From positions 58,670,563 through 58,734,562 of the forward strand of contig CANTUZ010000002.1 of the NCBI GenBank assembly GCA_947846985.1: a stretch of DNA of 64,000 nt. The letters run 5' to 3'. The notes beneath the pieces were generated by a model. It searched no databases and had not been told where the DNA came from. It worked only from the letters and a program-made list of their open reading frames with translations. The stretch comes from Fratercula arctica (Eukaryota; Chordata; Aves; Charadriiformes; Alcidae). Made by a program: the position numbers and the translations under genes. This document shows positions 36,385 through 48,845 of the stretch, in pieces; position 1 is the first letter of the stretch, and every line of letters starts with the position of its first letter.

Positions 36385-39300
36385 GGAAAAGGAGTTAAAA
36401 GCCAGATTAATATCATACAAATGAAAGGAGAGTTATTGCACTAAATGTGATGTTTGAGAAATTGAATGCTAAACAAATAGAGAAGGAAACAGAAGGCAGC
36501 CCAAGCTGTTTTCCTGACTCTCACGTGCATATATATTAAACTCTCAACAAAACATTTTAATCATAATTCTGCAGTAAAGCTGGCAAGCAATTCTCAACCA
36601 GACCCCCTCCCTTTCCCAACCTTCTATGGTTGCACAAGCACTTCTGCAGCTGGCCAGCTGTTCACCGCTTTGTGTTGTCATGGTGAAAGAAGTATAATAA
36701 AATGCACAAACCAATAATAAAGAATGTCAATGTTGCTGAACATTTTGGAAAAGGGCAAGTTCCCCTGCTTCTGTTGTAGCAGAATTTTACAGAGAGTTAA
36801 GCAACTGTCCAGGAGGGCAATAATAACTTGGGAAAATAATAGTATGGGCAGAAAAAGGATAGTGCAACGAACACTGAGTTGTCAAACTGCTGGATGGTGT
36901 TTCTCACAGTGATTTGGAGTCCCATCTCTCAGTAAACTGTGGCATTAGCTGCACAGAACATCACAGTACTACACAGGACGGTGTGTACTTCTGTGGTCAA
37001 AACCTGGGTCAAGAACCTCTGTCAGGACTTCCTGCTTTTGCCAGGATGCACCCACAGCTGCATATCCTTTCTTTTTCCTTGCCCCCCTCTCTAGTCATCA
37101 TGGTTACGGAGATACCTTTGAAGAAGTACACAGAGTGAGACAAAGTAAATGCTACCTGAATGGCTTTGAGACATAACAGCCACCTCATCTGTCACAGTGA
37201 CTTGTTAAACTATTGAACTTAAAGGTGACAACTAAATATCAGCACAATCATTTACCTGCTGATCATTTAGCGGGAATATCAAGCCCGTCCCACAATCCAA
37301 ACTGCCTACCAGTGCCAGGTAGAGAAATGAATATTGCAACAACACAAAGGGAAGAACGGCTGTTTCTAGTCTGTACTCTCATCTTCCCCCCACTAAAAGA
37401 TTAAATCAAAAACTTCCTTTCTTTTATGGCTTGCTAATGTGAAAAAAATATTCAGATTTAAATAGAATACGAATTTAAACTGGTAGTTATTCTTGTGTAA
37501 CTCCCTGTATTAGCTGAGAGCACCTTCTCATATAGCTCAAATTTACCTGGGCAGGGATAGAATATTAGCTTAAAAAGACACAGTTTCTAGGAATAAAAGC
37601 ACCTAAAGCATTGTTACAGGAGCAGTTTGTAACCATATAACCAGGGAACATGAAGGTTGGAGAGATATGAAATGAAAAGCTGTGTTCTACAGAAAGTGGA
37701 TAACGACACGAGAGAGATGTGTCTCCTCCCTACGGTATATTCTATAAAATGGGCAGCTGGAGATAGAAAAGAACAGGATGTTTCTGTTACAAGTCTTAGG
37801 CCAGGCTTTCTCCCCAGGAGTAAGCTGAAGATGAGCAGCAGTTGGGGGCCTTCCAGGACCACTCGCCTGGCAGCCAGAAGGAAGGAGCTCCTCCAGTACC
37901 TCCCTTCTCCCACCTCCAACCACCCTCATCTCCACATCACAGCTCCTTGCCAGCTCTGCAGAGACCCTCATCTTTCTTCCAACCTTTTGTCAAGACCATA
38001 CTTACTACCCTGTGCATACTGGCAGCCTATCACTGCTTCTTCTGCTGACTGCGTATCTTCCTCGTGGGCAGCTGGGATCTACGACAGGAGCTGCACTAGG
38101 GCCACTGCAGGATGGTAATGGTCAGGCATAACAGATGCCCAATACAGAAACCTAGGGCTATCCTCTCAGCAAACACTTAGACTATTGATGCTACTTTTTC
38201 TATCACACTCACTAAGAATGCAAGCACCTTTGATGCTTTGGCAAGGCTTCTGTAAGTACCAGATACCTTATTTAACAATAAATGATGGAGCAGTCTTAAG
38301 AAGTGTTTGGTAGAAGGAAAAACAGTGCTGTATTGTTTGCATCAGCAGCTGCAAGCAGAGATCCACCTGTGATCTGAAGCAGCCAAAGAATAAAAAATTC
38401 TGAAAAGTCAGGTTCTTAACCTTGCAACCTTCATAGCTCTGTTAAAGCCCATTATGTTTATTTTTTAATGCTATTTTTCCTATGTATTTTTTGACTTTCA
38501 AATGAAACAAAACTCTCCCCATCGCCATGTTCAGAGTTGTCATTGAAAGATTGTGTTACAGCTGTTGCATCTCACTGAATTCAAAACAGTCTGGGTAGAA
38601 GCAGTGAGAAAGAATTTCTTTTTTTAATGCTCTGATACAACCCACTGATTGCGCCATCTGTCCGACACATGATGAAGAATCTCTAAACAGAGAATAGCTG
38701 TAGGGGACATAGTACAGTATTTGTAGATCTATGCTTGGTAAGAGATAAGCGCTTGTATTAAAAAAGCAAATTCGGCTTCTTTGAACACAGTATACTAGAT
38801 ATGCAGTATGTTTCCGGCATGAAGTGAGGAAAAAAACCCCAGCAGATTTGTCCAGATGGAGGGGGGAAGTACTGCCAAAGGCAGGACAAGAAAAAGGTGC
38901 TTGCTCCTGTGTGAAGACCATGTCAATGCAATCTGCCTATCATGAGCGTAAAGGAAGATGCTGGGAGTTTTAAAGATGTCTTTCTGCAGTGCAGGAAGTC
39001 ACAGAAAGGATAAAAAATACACAGCTCAAATTGCCATGGAAAGAGTGTGCAAAACCTTGCTAATAAAAGTGACAGAGCTAAGTGCTTCAGCTAAGTATTT
39101 AATAGGATTGTAACAGCTACCTCCATAAATCTGTCCATACCAAGTATCAATTATGTAGGGATCTATCTCACTGCAATAATTTCTCTAAATTGGCTCCTCA
39201 CTGGCACCTCTCCAATTATTTTTAGTAGTAGGGATAGTATGTCTTTATCCTTTTGACTGGCATAGGACAACATATCTTCAAAGAGTCTGATATATTTATA

Positions 39301-40564
39301 GGTCATTTCACCTCAGAAAAACCTGTGGGTATTGCAGGAATTTTAAAGACTCAGGCAAAAGCAGCCAAGACCGGAGACAGGCAAAACCTCTACCTGTTCA
39401 GCAGCTCTGCTTGGATCCCGCTTTGAAATATCTGAGGTTGTCCCCAGCGCTGACTGCTGTTGCCTGAGCACAATGACTCCCCAGGCACGCAGGGCCAGGT
39501 GAGGACTGTAGCCATCTCCTTCGCACGCCCTGTAGGCACAGAGTCGGCCGAAGGCCAGAGGAGTAGCTTTTAGGCTGTGGAGACTGATGATCCCGTTCAG
39601 AGTTTTACTGGCTGCAGATCCCATGGGCTTAATCTTCTCCCTTCTAAAAATGCATTGCTAGAATCTCAGTCCCTAGAGCCGGCAAGAGCCTTTTAGCAGC
39701 ACTACTGTTAAATTTGATGAGAATTGAGGTATTTTAAAGTCATTATATGTTTAGGTACTTGCTTAAACAGAGTGAAGAGGAACACTATTTCCTATACATC
39801 AAAAGCCCAAACTACAACCTAAAATATTCAATGGCAATTTTTTTTTTTCCCCACAGAATTTAAATTATACAGAATTGGAAGTACAGCCCACGCAAACACT
39901 GTGTATTAAATAAAGAGCAAGTTAGATGTCTGTGGTTTGATTACAAGATCTTGAAGAGTTTCACTTGAAAAGTCAGAGGAGCTTGTAAATTTAGCAAGAC
40001 AAACAGGGAAACAAATACCTAAGACCAGCTTTCTGAAACCAATGGAACCAAAGTACTTAAAAAAACTGACCAACGGCTACTGCGTTTTCTCTCAAAGTAT
40101 GCCAGCTTGCCTAAAAAACAACAGTTTGCATTCTACACAGTGAGGAAACCTGCAAGATCAAAATGCCACAAGTACAAGAATTCAACAAGTTAAGAATGAT
40201 CCGGTTCTGTGCAGGACAGATTAACCGGCTATTAACATAACCATCCCATCAATTTACTAAGTTCAATTTTAATTACCAGTGTGATAGCAGTCATTGCCTT
40301 CAGACTTTGTTGTGCTAGCCACTGTACAAACAAAACCCACATGATCATCCCAATCCTGAAAAAACTACCAGTAAAAGGAACCAAGACAGTGAGAAGATGG
40401 GAAGAGAAGCAAACCAACGGAAAGTGTGGTCTTCTGCCACAGTTACACAGTGCATCCCGTGACCCAGGTAGAAATCATACCGGCACCATTAGCTTTTGTA
40501 CAGAAATTTTCATCAGTAACTCCTGCAGCACTTAAAGGATGTCAGTGGCTTTACTGCTGGTTTT

Positions 40565-40690
40565 GAAGTGGGGAAAATGAAGCACAGAGAAGTATGCTTG
40601 GAGTGGCCCTGGGTTACCCAGCAAAACATGAGAAAATGCCCGAGTCTAGTGATTCCTAGCACAGTTCCCCATCTGCTGGACTATGATGTT
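40565..40690 (-). mobile_element. MIR-like SINE relic, minus orientation
   Basis: The plus strand reads GTGGGGAAAATGAAGCACAGAGAAG, then GGCCCTGGGTTACCCAGCAAAA, then CCGAGTCTAGTGATTCCTAGC and TGGACTATGATG, with gaps between. This order follows the reverse complement of the amniote MIR family (GGGGAAACTGAGGCACAGAGAAG ... GGTCACACAGCAA ... GAGTCTCCTGA). It is old and diverged. Confidence 0.75.
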
Positions 40691-40852
40691 TTTAATCTAA
40701 AAATATAATAGAAACCATTAATGGAATAAAATAAAAAAATCTTTTTCTTATGAGGTCAAATCCAGACAGAATATTGGAACAACTATCCCAAACACAGGCA
40801 ATGGATATTCATGGCAATAGATATTCATGTTGACAACAGATCATAAAAATCA

Positions 40853-40930
40853 CAGAAGTGCTAAACACTTTGTACATGATGAAGCCTGTGTCCTCCTCCA
40901 TTTCATAACTCTGTGAGAGGTACAAGGAAA
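40853..40930 (-). mobile_element. Possible second MIR-like fragment
   Basis: GTGCTAAACACTTTGTACATGATG followed by CATTTCATAACTCTGTGAGAGGTAC resembles the 3' half of a reversed MIR (AAGCACTTTACAT ... AACCCTGTGAGGTAGGTA). The match is weaker than for the neighbouring copies. Confidence 0.4.
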
Positions 40931-41573
40931 ACCCAGTGTTGAAAAGAGTGCTGCTTAAAAGTGAAGGGTCCTCCATTATTCATAATAAATAATAATGAAG
41001 TATTAGAGCTTTTCCTGAGGTGACAGAGCCACCCAGCGATTCCTAAGCCTTCCGTTGGCTAGTTTTGGCAGTAAGTCCTTCCTCCTGCCTCAGACTGTAG
41101 ACCTGTGACACAAATTACTCGTCAGTATCATTAGGTAAAGGAGTTACTTCTTTGAAGATGTGTACATGAAACTATCTGTGTAGTGGCAATCATAATAAAA
41201 CTAGATTTAAAGGTGGAGATGTCATTTTAAAAACAAAACAAAAAAGAAAAAAAATGAGGCCGATTTCATTTATGAAACAATAACCTTCAATATAATCTAA
41301 TCCAGATACTGCCCTTTTTCAATGTAGCTATAAGGAGGGGGGAAAAAAAAAAGAATTTAGATACCTTAGAAAGGATTTCCTGGGTTTAAAAACATTTTGT
41401 CACAAATGTGTATCCAAAATAAAATGAACATCTACCCAACACAAGTGAAAATACACTTGTCTACTTCTAGGCCAGCCTGTCTGACACCTCTGCCCCTCTC
41501 CCCTACACACAGAGCAAAAAGTTTTAGATTCTCTAGTTAACTAAAGATGTGGTTCGATTCCAGAACTGATTAA

Positions 41574-41602
41574 TCATCTTTAAAATGTTCATCTTTAAAA
41601 TG
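41574..41602 (+). repeat. Two-copy tandem duplication, 15-bp period
   Basis: TCATCTTTAAAATG is repeated head to tail at 41574 and 41589. Confidence 0.9.
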
Positions 41603-42227
41603 CTTAATGAACCAGCTGTGATGCCATCCTTTCTGGGGAACACTTTTGCTCCCCAAATCTCCATTCCTACTGAAAACTGAGGCTCTGCAGCTGTTTGTTT
41701 GCTTATTTTTCCTGCAAAACTTCCTTCTGAAAACCAACATGCTGATGGACTCATTTGCTGTAATGAGGAAATATAAACTACTGAGACCTATCACAAGACT
41801 TTTCACAGTCTTGCCACTAGTTAAGAAGTTGCCCTGAATACCACGATACTGCATAGTTTGAGTTTATGTTAATGCTGTCACTGAGATTGGCTATAAGTTA
41901 TTTAAGCACTTCTGATTTATGACTGATGATTCCAAAGGAAATTAAAACAAAAAAGGTTTAGGAAAGAAATGGTATTTACCTAGCATTAAAAGTTGCTTTA
42001 AATACATATTTTGGGTTTTAGGCAAACAACAGCCTTAAGTGTTGATTCTAGGAGGAGGAAAATCTTAGGAGAACAATGAGAAACTAACTTTATGTAAATG
42101 TAAAATTATGATGGAACTCTAAAACGCATTCTGGATCTCTGGAAGTACCAGGTTTTTCTCAAAATTGCTCATAAAACAGTCGCAACAATACAATGTACTT
42201 GGAGTTTATTCTCATCTTAGGATTCCG

Positions 42228-42335
42228 GTGTGCTTTTATAAATGCTAATTAATTAAACTTCAAAAGGCTCCTGTGAGATACAGTAGGTAAGTATTATTAT
42301 ACCTATTAAACACATATAAACCACAGTTACGATGT
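42228..42335 (-). mobile_element. MIR-like SINE relic, minus orientation
   Basis: The order TTTTATAAATGCTAATTAATTAAAC, CTCCTGTGAGATACAG, TAGGTAAGTATTATTATACC and AACCACAGTTA follows the reverse complement of the 3' half of amniote MIR elements (CTGTGAGGTAGGTAAGTATTATTATCC). It is diverged and inactive. Confidence 0.7.
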
Positions 42336-42675
42336 TTAATTATATTCAGAGTTGTTTCTTTTTAAATTGATTTTCCCCTATAAAAGAAGATGCTGATTGT
42401 CTATTACTTTTAGAACAGGTTTTTATGAGTTCAGTTTTTAATAGGCAACATTTCACTGCACCTATGTTTGCACATGCATTTACTCATTCAGGCCTTAAAA
42501 ATACAAAGCCAACCAAAAGCTGGTAACATTCTGTACAAATGGTTTGTGAGACAAACAAGCCTTAAAGCAGAACTAGTAGTAATTACAGGAAAGGGCACAC
42601 CGATCTCACCCAAAGTCTTTTTCCTGGTTTGTGATTTTGGTAACTTCCCAACCAGATTCAAAGGTAAGAACGACA

Positions 42676-42691
42676 CCCCCCCCACCCCCCC
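42676..42691 (+). repeat. Bipartite C tract (C8-A-C7)
   Basis: Eight C, one A, then seven C. The arrangement is like the tract at 10495-10512; the minus strand is G-rich. Confidence 0.9.
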
Positions 42692-45600
42692 AATCTAGGC
42701 AGTTCTGACAGAGCTAGAGTATTTCCCCAGGGAAATAACCGCAGTCCTATCCCCTAAAGACTGACTATATGCATGGACACACAAAAGATATCCAAAGAAG
42801 TGTTTGTGTCTTTTCTATTTTAACTGTAGACAGTTCCATTACTCGAATTATCCACTCTTTTGGATCTTACACCAACCTCGTATCAGGAGCATCTGTGATG
42901 GTTTGCATCTGTTGTGGACATCACTTGCTGTATGTCATTATGTTATATGCAGCCAAGGACAAGGCAATCGGGTCGGATTACATGCTGCTGCCCAGGCACT
43001 GACTTCGAAGGAGGACAGCATAGTCACACACAAACCAGTGCTGAACAAAAACTCAACACCATTTCAGCCCAATGTGCTCCGAAGTGAACTTGTGCATTGC
43101 AGAAAGCAGCACCTTCTCTTCAGTTTTCAATTTAGCACCATTCAGTTTTGCAGAGTATTCCCTGCTGGCTCCCGAGTCTGCATTTCATGCAAGTTCCAGA
43201 AGAACAGGATGTATTTATTAATTATCTGACTGTAATAACCAATTGCTAAGTCTTAAGAGCAGACAGAATAATGAACATGTATGTGTTCTAAAACTAAAAC
43301 GTGCAAGGCAATACAATTCTACTAATAATTAGCTTTGCTTTGATACAAAGTGTCATCCGATTGTATCGGGTGACCTGCATCAGTTAGATACAGGAGGATT
43401 TGATTTGTCACTTTTGGTTGTTCAAGAAGCAAATTCTGTACAGAGAAGAATCTGCTTTGTTTTGCCTCCGAGACTCTGGAGTTCCCATGTAATTATCACT
43501 GTGATTGTCATTGCCAGCCAGATTAGTGACAGTGGAGACTAAAGTGTCATCTCCAGCCTATGGTAGAAACTATATATTTGAATCAGCCTCTACTAGCTCC
43601 AGCGAAGCTTGATCTGACAAGGCAGCAAGGTCTAAAATACTAAGTACCATAATTTAATGCATTTTTCTTTCCAACACAAAACACTGCATTTTCAAGCAAC
43701 GGGACGATTTTTCTTCTTCTGAAGCAATACAATCAGCAGCGTGGAAATTTCCTGCTAGTACCGTATGTTAGCTGAACCACTGATTAGGGGGCAGGAGCTT
43801 CTGCATCATCTCTTCACATCAATTTCTTCTCAATTTATCATATGGGAAAAATCACTTATTTCACATCACTCATTACAAATCACTCTTCCAACAGGGACAA
43901 CTTGATTCCTGAAATCCAAGACTTTTCACTGCCCTGGCAGGCACAGGACTGCCATTGCTCAACACAAAGGACACACTGTTTCCTCACCTTTCTGTAAGGC
44001 ACAGGACACCAGACTAAGAACAATTCATGTCTGTACCTTTCAAGTCATGGGCTATTTCTCTTCCAACATATGATTATACCTAAATGGTGGGGAGACAAGA
44101 GAAATTTAGGCTACAGAAGCATAAAGAATAGGGAAATACGGGATGTGGATGGTTAAACTCACGCAACACAAAATAACACCGCAAAAAGGCAAAGTTCCGT
44201 CAGAAGCACCTCTTTTGGACTAGAGACTGTACCTGCTTGAGGTCGATCACTGGTCACCTGGGATAATTAGGTATTTACCCTCGGGGGCTTAGTTTTGTGG
44301 ATTCCTTTCTCTTTTTGTCTTTTCTTGTAGAGAACCGGCTGCACAGGTTGCAGAACCAAGAGACAAAAACAAAAAAAAGACAAAAAAAGAAAGTACAAAA
44401 CTAACATCCATAATCAATAATACTTCTTTTCTGCATATGGGAAATATTCGCCACCCTTTGTTGGATATTACTTCAATTACTTTCTACATTAGCTCTGTAA
44501 TGCTTTAGTCAAAGCATCTGACTGAAAAATCAGATGGAATAGAGAAGGTTTTCTTTTGCATGGCGATGGCTGTGGATCTGAAGGATATGAACCACCTGAT
44601 GATCCTTGGAGGAAAGGTGGTAAAATACCAGGATCTTTTAGAAGGATATGAAAAATAATACATTCTGCTTCCTATAGCATAATTCCATTACCTTTCTAAA
44701 TCTGAAGTTGAAATATTTTACAGATTTAGATGTGAACTCACGACAAGGCAGTTCAAGACAGATACTTGAAATTTTGGTTATTAGACAACAGGCCAACAAT
44801 CATAAGAACAATCAATGAAGCTACAAACTATGGCATCAGATGAAACCCCCAAAGCAGCATTTCTTCCAGAATAAAATATAACCCATCAATGCTGGATTTT
44901 GTTACTACAAAACGCAAATACATTCCACTCACCTTCCCTTCCCATCACCCTGTATATAAATGTTATGTAGTAGCATAAAAGCCACAGAGTTAGAACGGCT
45001 GCAGTAAGAATTTTGCAACCTTATGCTCCTGCCAGCTGCTACTATATCTGCAGCAAAATAAAGAGACGTTACAGACCTTAGAAAGCACCATCAAGTGGCT
45101 ATTATACTATAGTTTTACCTTTCAAGTCAGTGATGCAACATGCCAACAAGGTACCCATGGAACATCTAGCCTGCAATTTCAGTCCTAAAACTGATTTACA
45201 TAAAAACTACAACTCTAAAAGCAACATGGGCTAGACAAAAGCCTTGTTCGCAACCATATCCTGCCCAAAAGCACACCCTCTTAGCCAGCAGAGATTATAT
45301 ACATCAGAGAAGATAGAAACGGGCTGAATTTGAAGAGATATCAAAGTCAACTTAATTATCTCTCAAAGAGGGCTTAAGGAAACGAGTAAAGACTTTCTGC
45401 CTGTCAGGTGAGCTGTTACGAATGCACTTGTGGTCAGTAACTACCACTTAACAAGCGTATTTAATGGAAGATCAATTGCCTAAGCCATAATATGGCTATT
45501 ACTTTCAGTTATGCATACCTCTACTTTTACAGCTCAAGATTTTAGGCACTCTTGTAGCTCCATACCCTGTTACATCCCATATATTTACTTCACAGCCTCT

Positions 45601-46475
45601 GGAAGGCAAGCTACAATCATACCAGTGTTCTGTGAAAAACAACCCCAAGCAACCAAACCCAAACAATTTTCCCTGTTAAAAAAAAATCTGAAAACTCAGG
45701 AAAGAGTAAGAAGGGAAATGAACTCATTCTCTGCTTCAGACTCCGTGCTTTGGGCCCATAAATCCACTTCCACTGACACCTGCAGATCTAGAATGCCACC
45801 TTTAGGAACCCCAGCTAGAAAGCAGGTTTTCAAGCAAAGGAGCAAAAGTCCTCCTCTGAAACCTTTGCAGCCAAAGCCCACTAGAATGCTGAGGCAGACT
45901 CTCAATTGCCAACTGAGTTTGACAATTTAGCAAGCAATGGAAGGCTGTATGTTGCAGCAGCCCAATACTGCACTAGGAGAAAGAGCCTAGAGATGTTAAA
46001 AAAGATGTGGCAGGTTAGATGTTTTCAACAGAGATAAACACATATTATCGCCATGGTACAGGCAGTAGATGGTACTAGGGAATGCTTTCTGAAGAAGGGT
46101 GTATAGTTCTACTCCCCTGTCCAAGAAAGGACAATTTAAACTGAAATGATGAGCCCCTAATCTGTGCAGAGGACAAAACAGCTTGGAAGAGGAGTCCAAA
46201 AGGAAGACTAACACCGCTTTCTCAGGAGGAAAAAGAGCTACAGACTCTAAGGGTCAAAATAGCATGACAGCAGCCACTGCTGTCATTCCAAAGATTTATC
46301 TTAGTAGGACCGTGACACAGAAGCCTCAGGCAATAGTCCATAATGGGTATTTAGGAAAGAACTTTAAAGACAGGGATATACAGTATGTCGCTCAGCACAC
46401 CCTTCCTCAAAGGACCTGTAGCTTTAGTGATTTCTTGAGGTGGAGGCTGTATCACTGTGTTTACTGGATTGTTCT

Positions 46476-46645
46476 TCCTTAATTTGTCAAGTTTTCTCCT
46501 GAATCCATTTATACCTGTGGTCCACACAGCGTCCTGTGGCAATGAGTTACACAGCCCAGTTCTGCCTTGCACAATGGAGTAGTGCACAACACGCTTGCTT
46601 GAAGAAGCAAAGACTTGAATCAAATGAGTCATATACCTAAAATTC
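46476..46645 (-). mobile_element. Ancient CR1-like LINE fragment
   Basis: On the plus strand the words CTGAATCCATTTATACC, CCACACAGCGTCCTGTGGC and AATGAGTTACACAG are those of an old amniote CR1-type LINE in reverse. Read on the minus strand, a frame keeps the reverse-transcriptase C-terminal pattern LCNSLPQDAV followed by INGFRRKLDKL, compared with LWNSLP(E)(D/E)VV ... FK.RLDKF in CR1 proteins. The frame is open over 103 codons (46351-46662) but only this part looks LINE-derived. It is much older than the CR1 copies at 1.5 and 30.7 kb. Confidence 0.75.
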
Positions 46646-46959
46646 CCTCTAGTAATCCCCAACCCAAGATAACTTATTGCCTGAGAACTGAAATTATCTC
46701 AAAGGTTACCTGAGTGTACACACAGGTGCTCTCACACTGACAACTAACAGTTAAAGGGCTGTTAAAGTGGAGACCAAATATTACGCTTCAGTTTTCAGGA
46801 AACTGAATTTAACTCTATTTTCACACCTACACAACCTCTCCACCTTCAGGGATGGACACATACAAAGCGACCAACAGTTGATCGTATGTTCTAAGAGAAA
46901 GGCAGTATTTCTAAATATAATTTTATTAGATACACTTCAGAAATAGTAACTATCATGAT

Positions 46960-46976
46960 AATATTAAATTAATATT
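46960..46976. repeat. 17-bp AT palindrome
   Basis: AATATTAA and TTAATATT surround one A, inside an AT-rich run at 46950-46995. Confidence 0.85.
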
Positions 46977-47094
46977 AAAAATATTAAATATCAAACAATG
47001 AATTCCTTTGTCCTAATTTACTTCTATCAGGATGAAAAACAAACCCCAAACCCAGGATAGTAGGAATTCTTACCTTTTGATTAGCTTCACTTAC

Positions 47095-47270
47095 AATCTC
47101 AGACCAGACAAATGCTCTGTGACTCAGTTTCCCCAGCGAAGAGATTGGGAATAAAGCAGTTTCTCAGAACAAAAATGTTTTCCAGATAAGGTAATGCACT
47201 TACTTTTTGTAAAGCACCTGTATTGATTGCTGATGGCAGGTGCTATGTAAGTGCAATGAATTATTTCCTT
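47095..47270 (+). mobile_element. MIR-like SINE (MIR1_Amn type) relic
   Basis: The sequence contains CTCTGTGACTCAGTTTCCCC, then a middle part ending TAATGCACTTA, then TTTTGTAAAGCACCTG and GGTGCTATGTAAGTGCAATG. This is the order of the amniote MIR family (CTCTGTGCCTCAGTTTCCCC ... TGTAAAGCACTTTGAGATC ... GCTATATAAGTGCAA). It lies antisense to TPK1 and is old and diverged. Confidence 0.8.
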
Positions 47271-48794
47271 ATGTTTTTCCACTTCCTCCTCTGCAAAGGA
47301 GGGAACTAGTCATTCTTCTTTTTATTAGCAAATGCAGCTGGGAACTAAATACACTGGTGACTCCAACTGACTGATTTGGTAGTGTTTATGCAAGTAAGCA
47401 GCAAGAAACACTAAATCAGAGCATAAACAAATCTTAGGCTAAACGTGCAGATGAAAACCTAACGCATACTAAAAATTGTATGTTCCTGAAATTAGTATTC
47501 GGTTGGTAAAGATCCCAATTTTATTTTCCGGTTTAATTTTCAAATAATTTCAGTACTAAAGCATAACTGCAGACTGCACAGGGAAAAAATACCGAAATGG
47601 TTATTTTCCACAAATTTAGAAACCATCTGTTTTGAAGTTCTGTTTGGCTAAGCAAATTACAGGACTCACAGACCAGCTAAGTAGTTAAACACATACAGAA
47701 TACCTTTTCTTCAGCGCAGGAGAAAAATGTCTTTAGCTGAGCTGCTTTGCATGGCACCTCCAATTTATCCCTTCTCACTTCTCTCTGGCACCTGTGTTGC
47801 TGGTTCGAGGGTAACAATCACATCAGGGTGCTCCACAAAGGTTAATGCAGACAATAGCCTGGCACCATTTGATGTGTAAGCAAACAGGACTACCGTTCTC
47901 CTTACATCTAAAAGGTCAACAAAACAGAACCTAATGCACTTCTTTTATACAAACCCAAGGGCGGCAGGCACATGATAGAAAAGCTGGCAAGTTTGTTGTC
48001 AGTTCTACAATGACACAGGAAAAATAACAGTCGGATTTCAGCACTGCAGGTGAAGCGATGTAAAGGAACAGAGCAGGGAGCAGAGGCTGGTAATGATCTG
48101 GGGCTTTTCTTTGATAATATCAAGCTTATTTTTTTCCTCAGTGCATAGAATAATTTATGTAGAATGAAGATTAAGCCTGTAATTAAATTACCACAGGTTA
48201 CTTCTTGCATTGTATGATACACAACAAGATGATATTAAACTCAAGCTGCTGCAATAAAAATCCCTTTAAATTAATCTGACTGCCAAATGTTGCTACTGTG
48301 ATTAATAATTAGCAAATAGCAGGTGACAAATCAAATAGAATTATAGCATCATTCAGATTATATGAACCTCTTATCTCACCCTGCTTTCCTAGGGACATCC
48401 TTGTTTGTCTCCTTGTTCCCATCAACTTCCAATTATCCAAACAAAGTTGTTCTGTCTCAAACGGCTCTTACAATGGGGACATACAACATTCACTGCTATG
48501 GCTGTCAAATACTGCATTGCAAACGTCTTATAGACCTTAATCTACAGGCCAGAAAAAGTTCGCAAAGGTTGACTTGAGGAGACAGGACACTGTAAAGTTG
48601 AGAAGAAAGACAGAAGCTGCAAGAAGGAATGTAAGAATGAAGAGAGATGGTGTCTCCTCTTCTTTTGAGCTGTGGATTGGTGGTTCTACTCCACCCAAAG
48701 CCATCATTCAGTGGCGCTCAGCTTCCACACCTGCACTTTCAAGCTCTCTCCTGTTAACCCACCTTCCTGTTCGGACCCTGAACATCAGCTGGGA

Positions 48795-48845
48795 GAATTT
48801 TGGTGCTCAGCCCATTGATATCAATGGCAAAGTTCACCACTTACT
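48795..48845. mobile_element. Possible MITE-like piece around a 16-bp perfect palindrome
   Basis: CCATTGATATCAATGG (48812-48827) is a perfect palindrome followed by CAAAGTTCACC. The words resemble CCATTGACTTCAATGGCAAA of amniote fold-back repeats. The palindrome is certain; the repeat assignment is tentative. Confidence 0.45.

Larger units (their letters stand above)
30816..40560. other. Intronic stretch, no gene
   Basis: Unique intron with simple runs: T17 (31832-31848), C9 (32069-32077), a T-rich run (about 32775-32799), and A15-TT-A10 (35019-35045). It also contains a fold-back relic (33247-33305) and a hairpin (36353-36384). The open frames at 37657-38118 (153 codons), 38556-38921 and 39343-39624 have no recognisable protein similarity and no supporting splice context. 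Confidence 0.6.
40931..46475. other. Intronic stretch, no gene
   Basis: Unique intron apart from the MIR-like piece at 42228-42335, a 15-bp tandem duplication (41574-41602), a C tract (42676-42691) and an A-rich stretch (about 44366-44393). Open frames at 42804-43229 (141 codons) and 45511-45930 (139 codons) have no recognisable similarity. Confidence 0.6.

Noticed and set aside
37657..38118. 153-codon plus-strand open frame, longest in the window
   Set aside because: No recognisable domain, no conserved-looking motif, and overlapping open frames on both strands in a GC-richer patch; it is inside the TPK1 intron with no evident splice sites. Most likely chance.
38556..38921. 121-codon minus-strand open frame
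   Set aside because: No similarity recognised; Cys/Ser-rich translation typical of chance frames.
42804..43229. 141-codon plus-strand open frame
   Set aside because: The protein is unlike anything I know and overlaps another frame at 42769-43002; composition matches the surrounding intron.
45511..45930. 139-codon plus-strand open frame
   Set aside because: Low-complexity, Lys/Pro/Ser-rich translation without domain signals or splice context.
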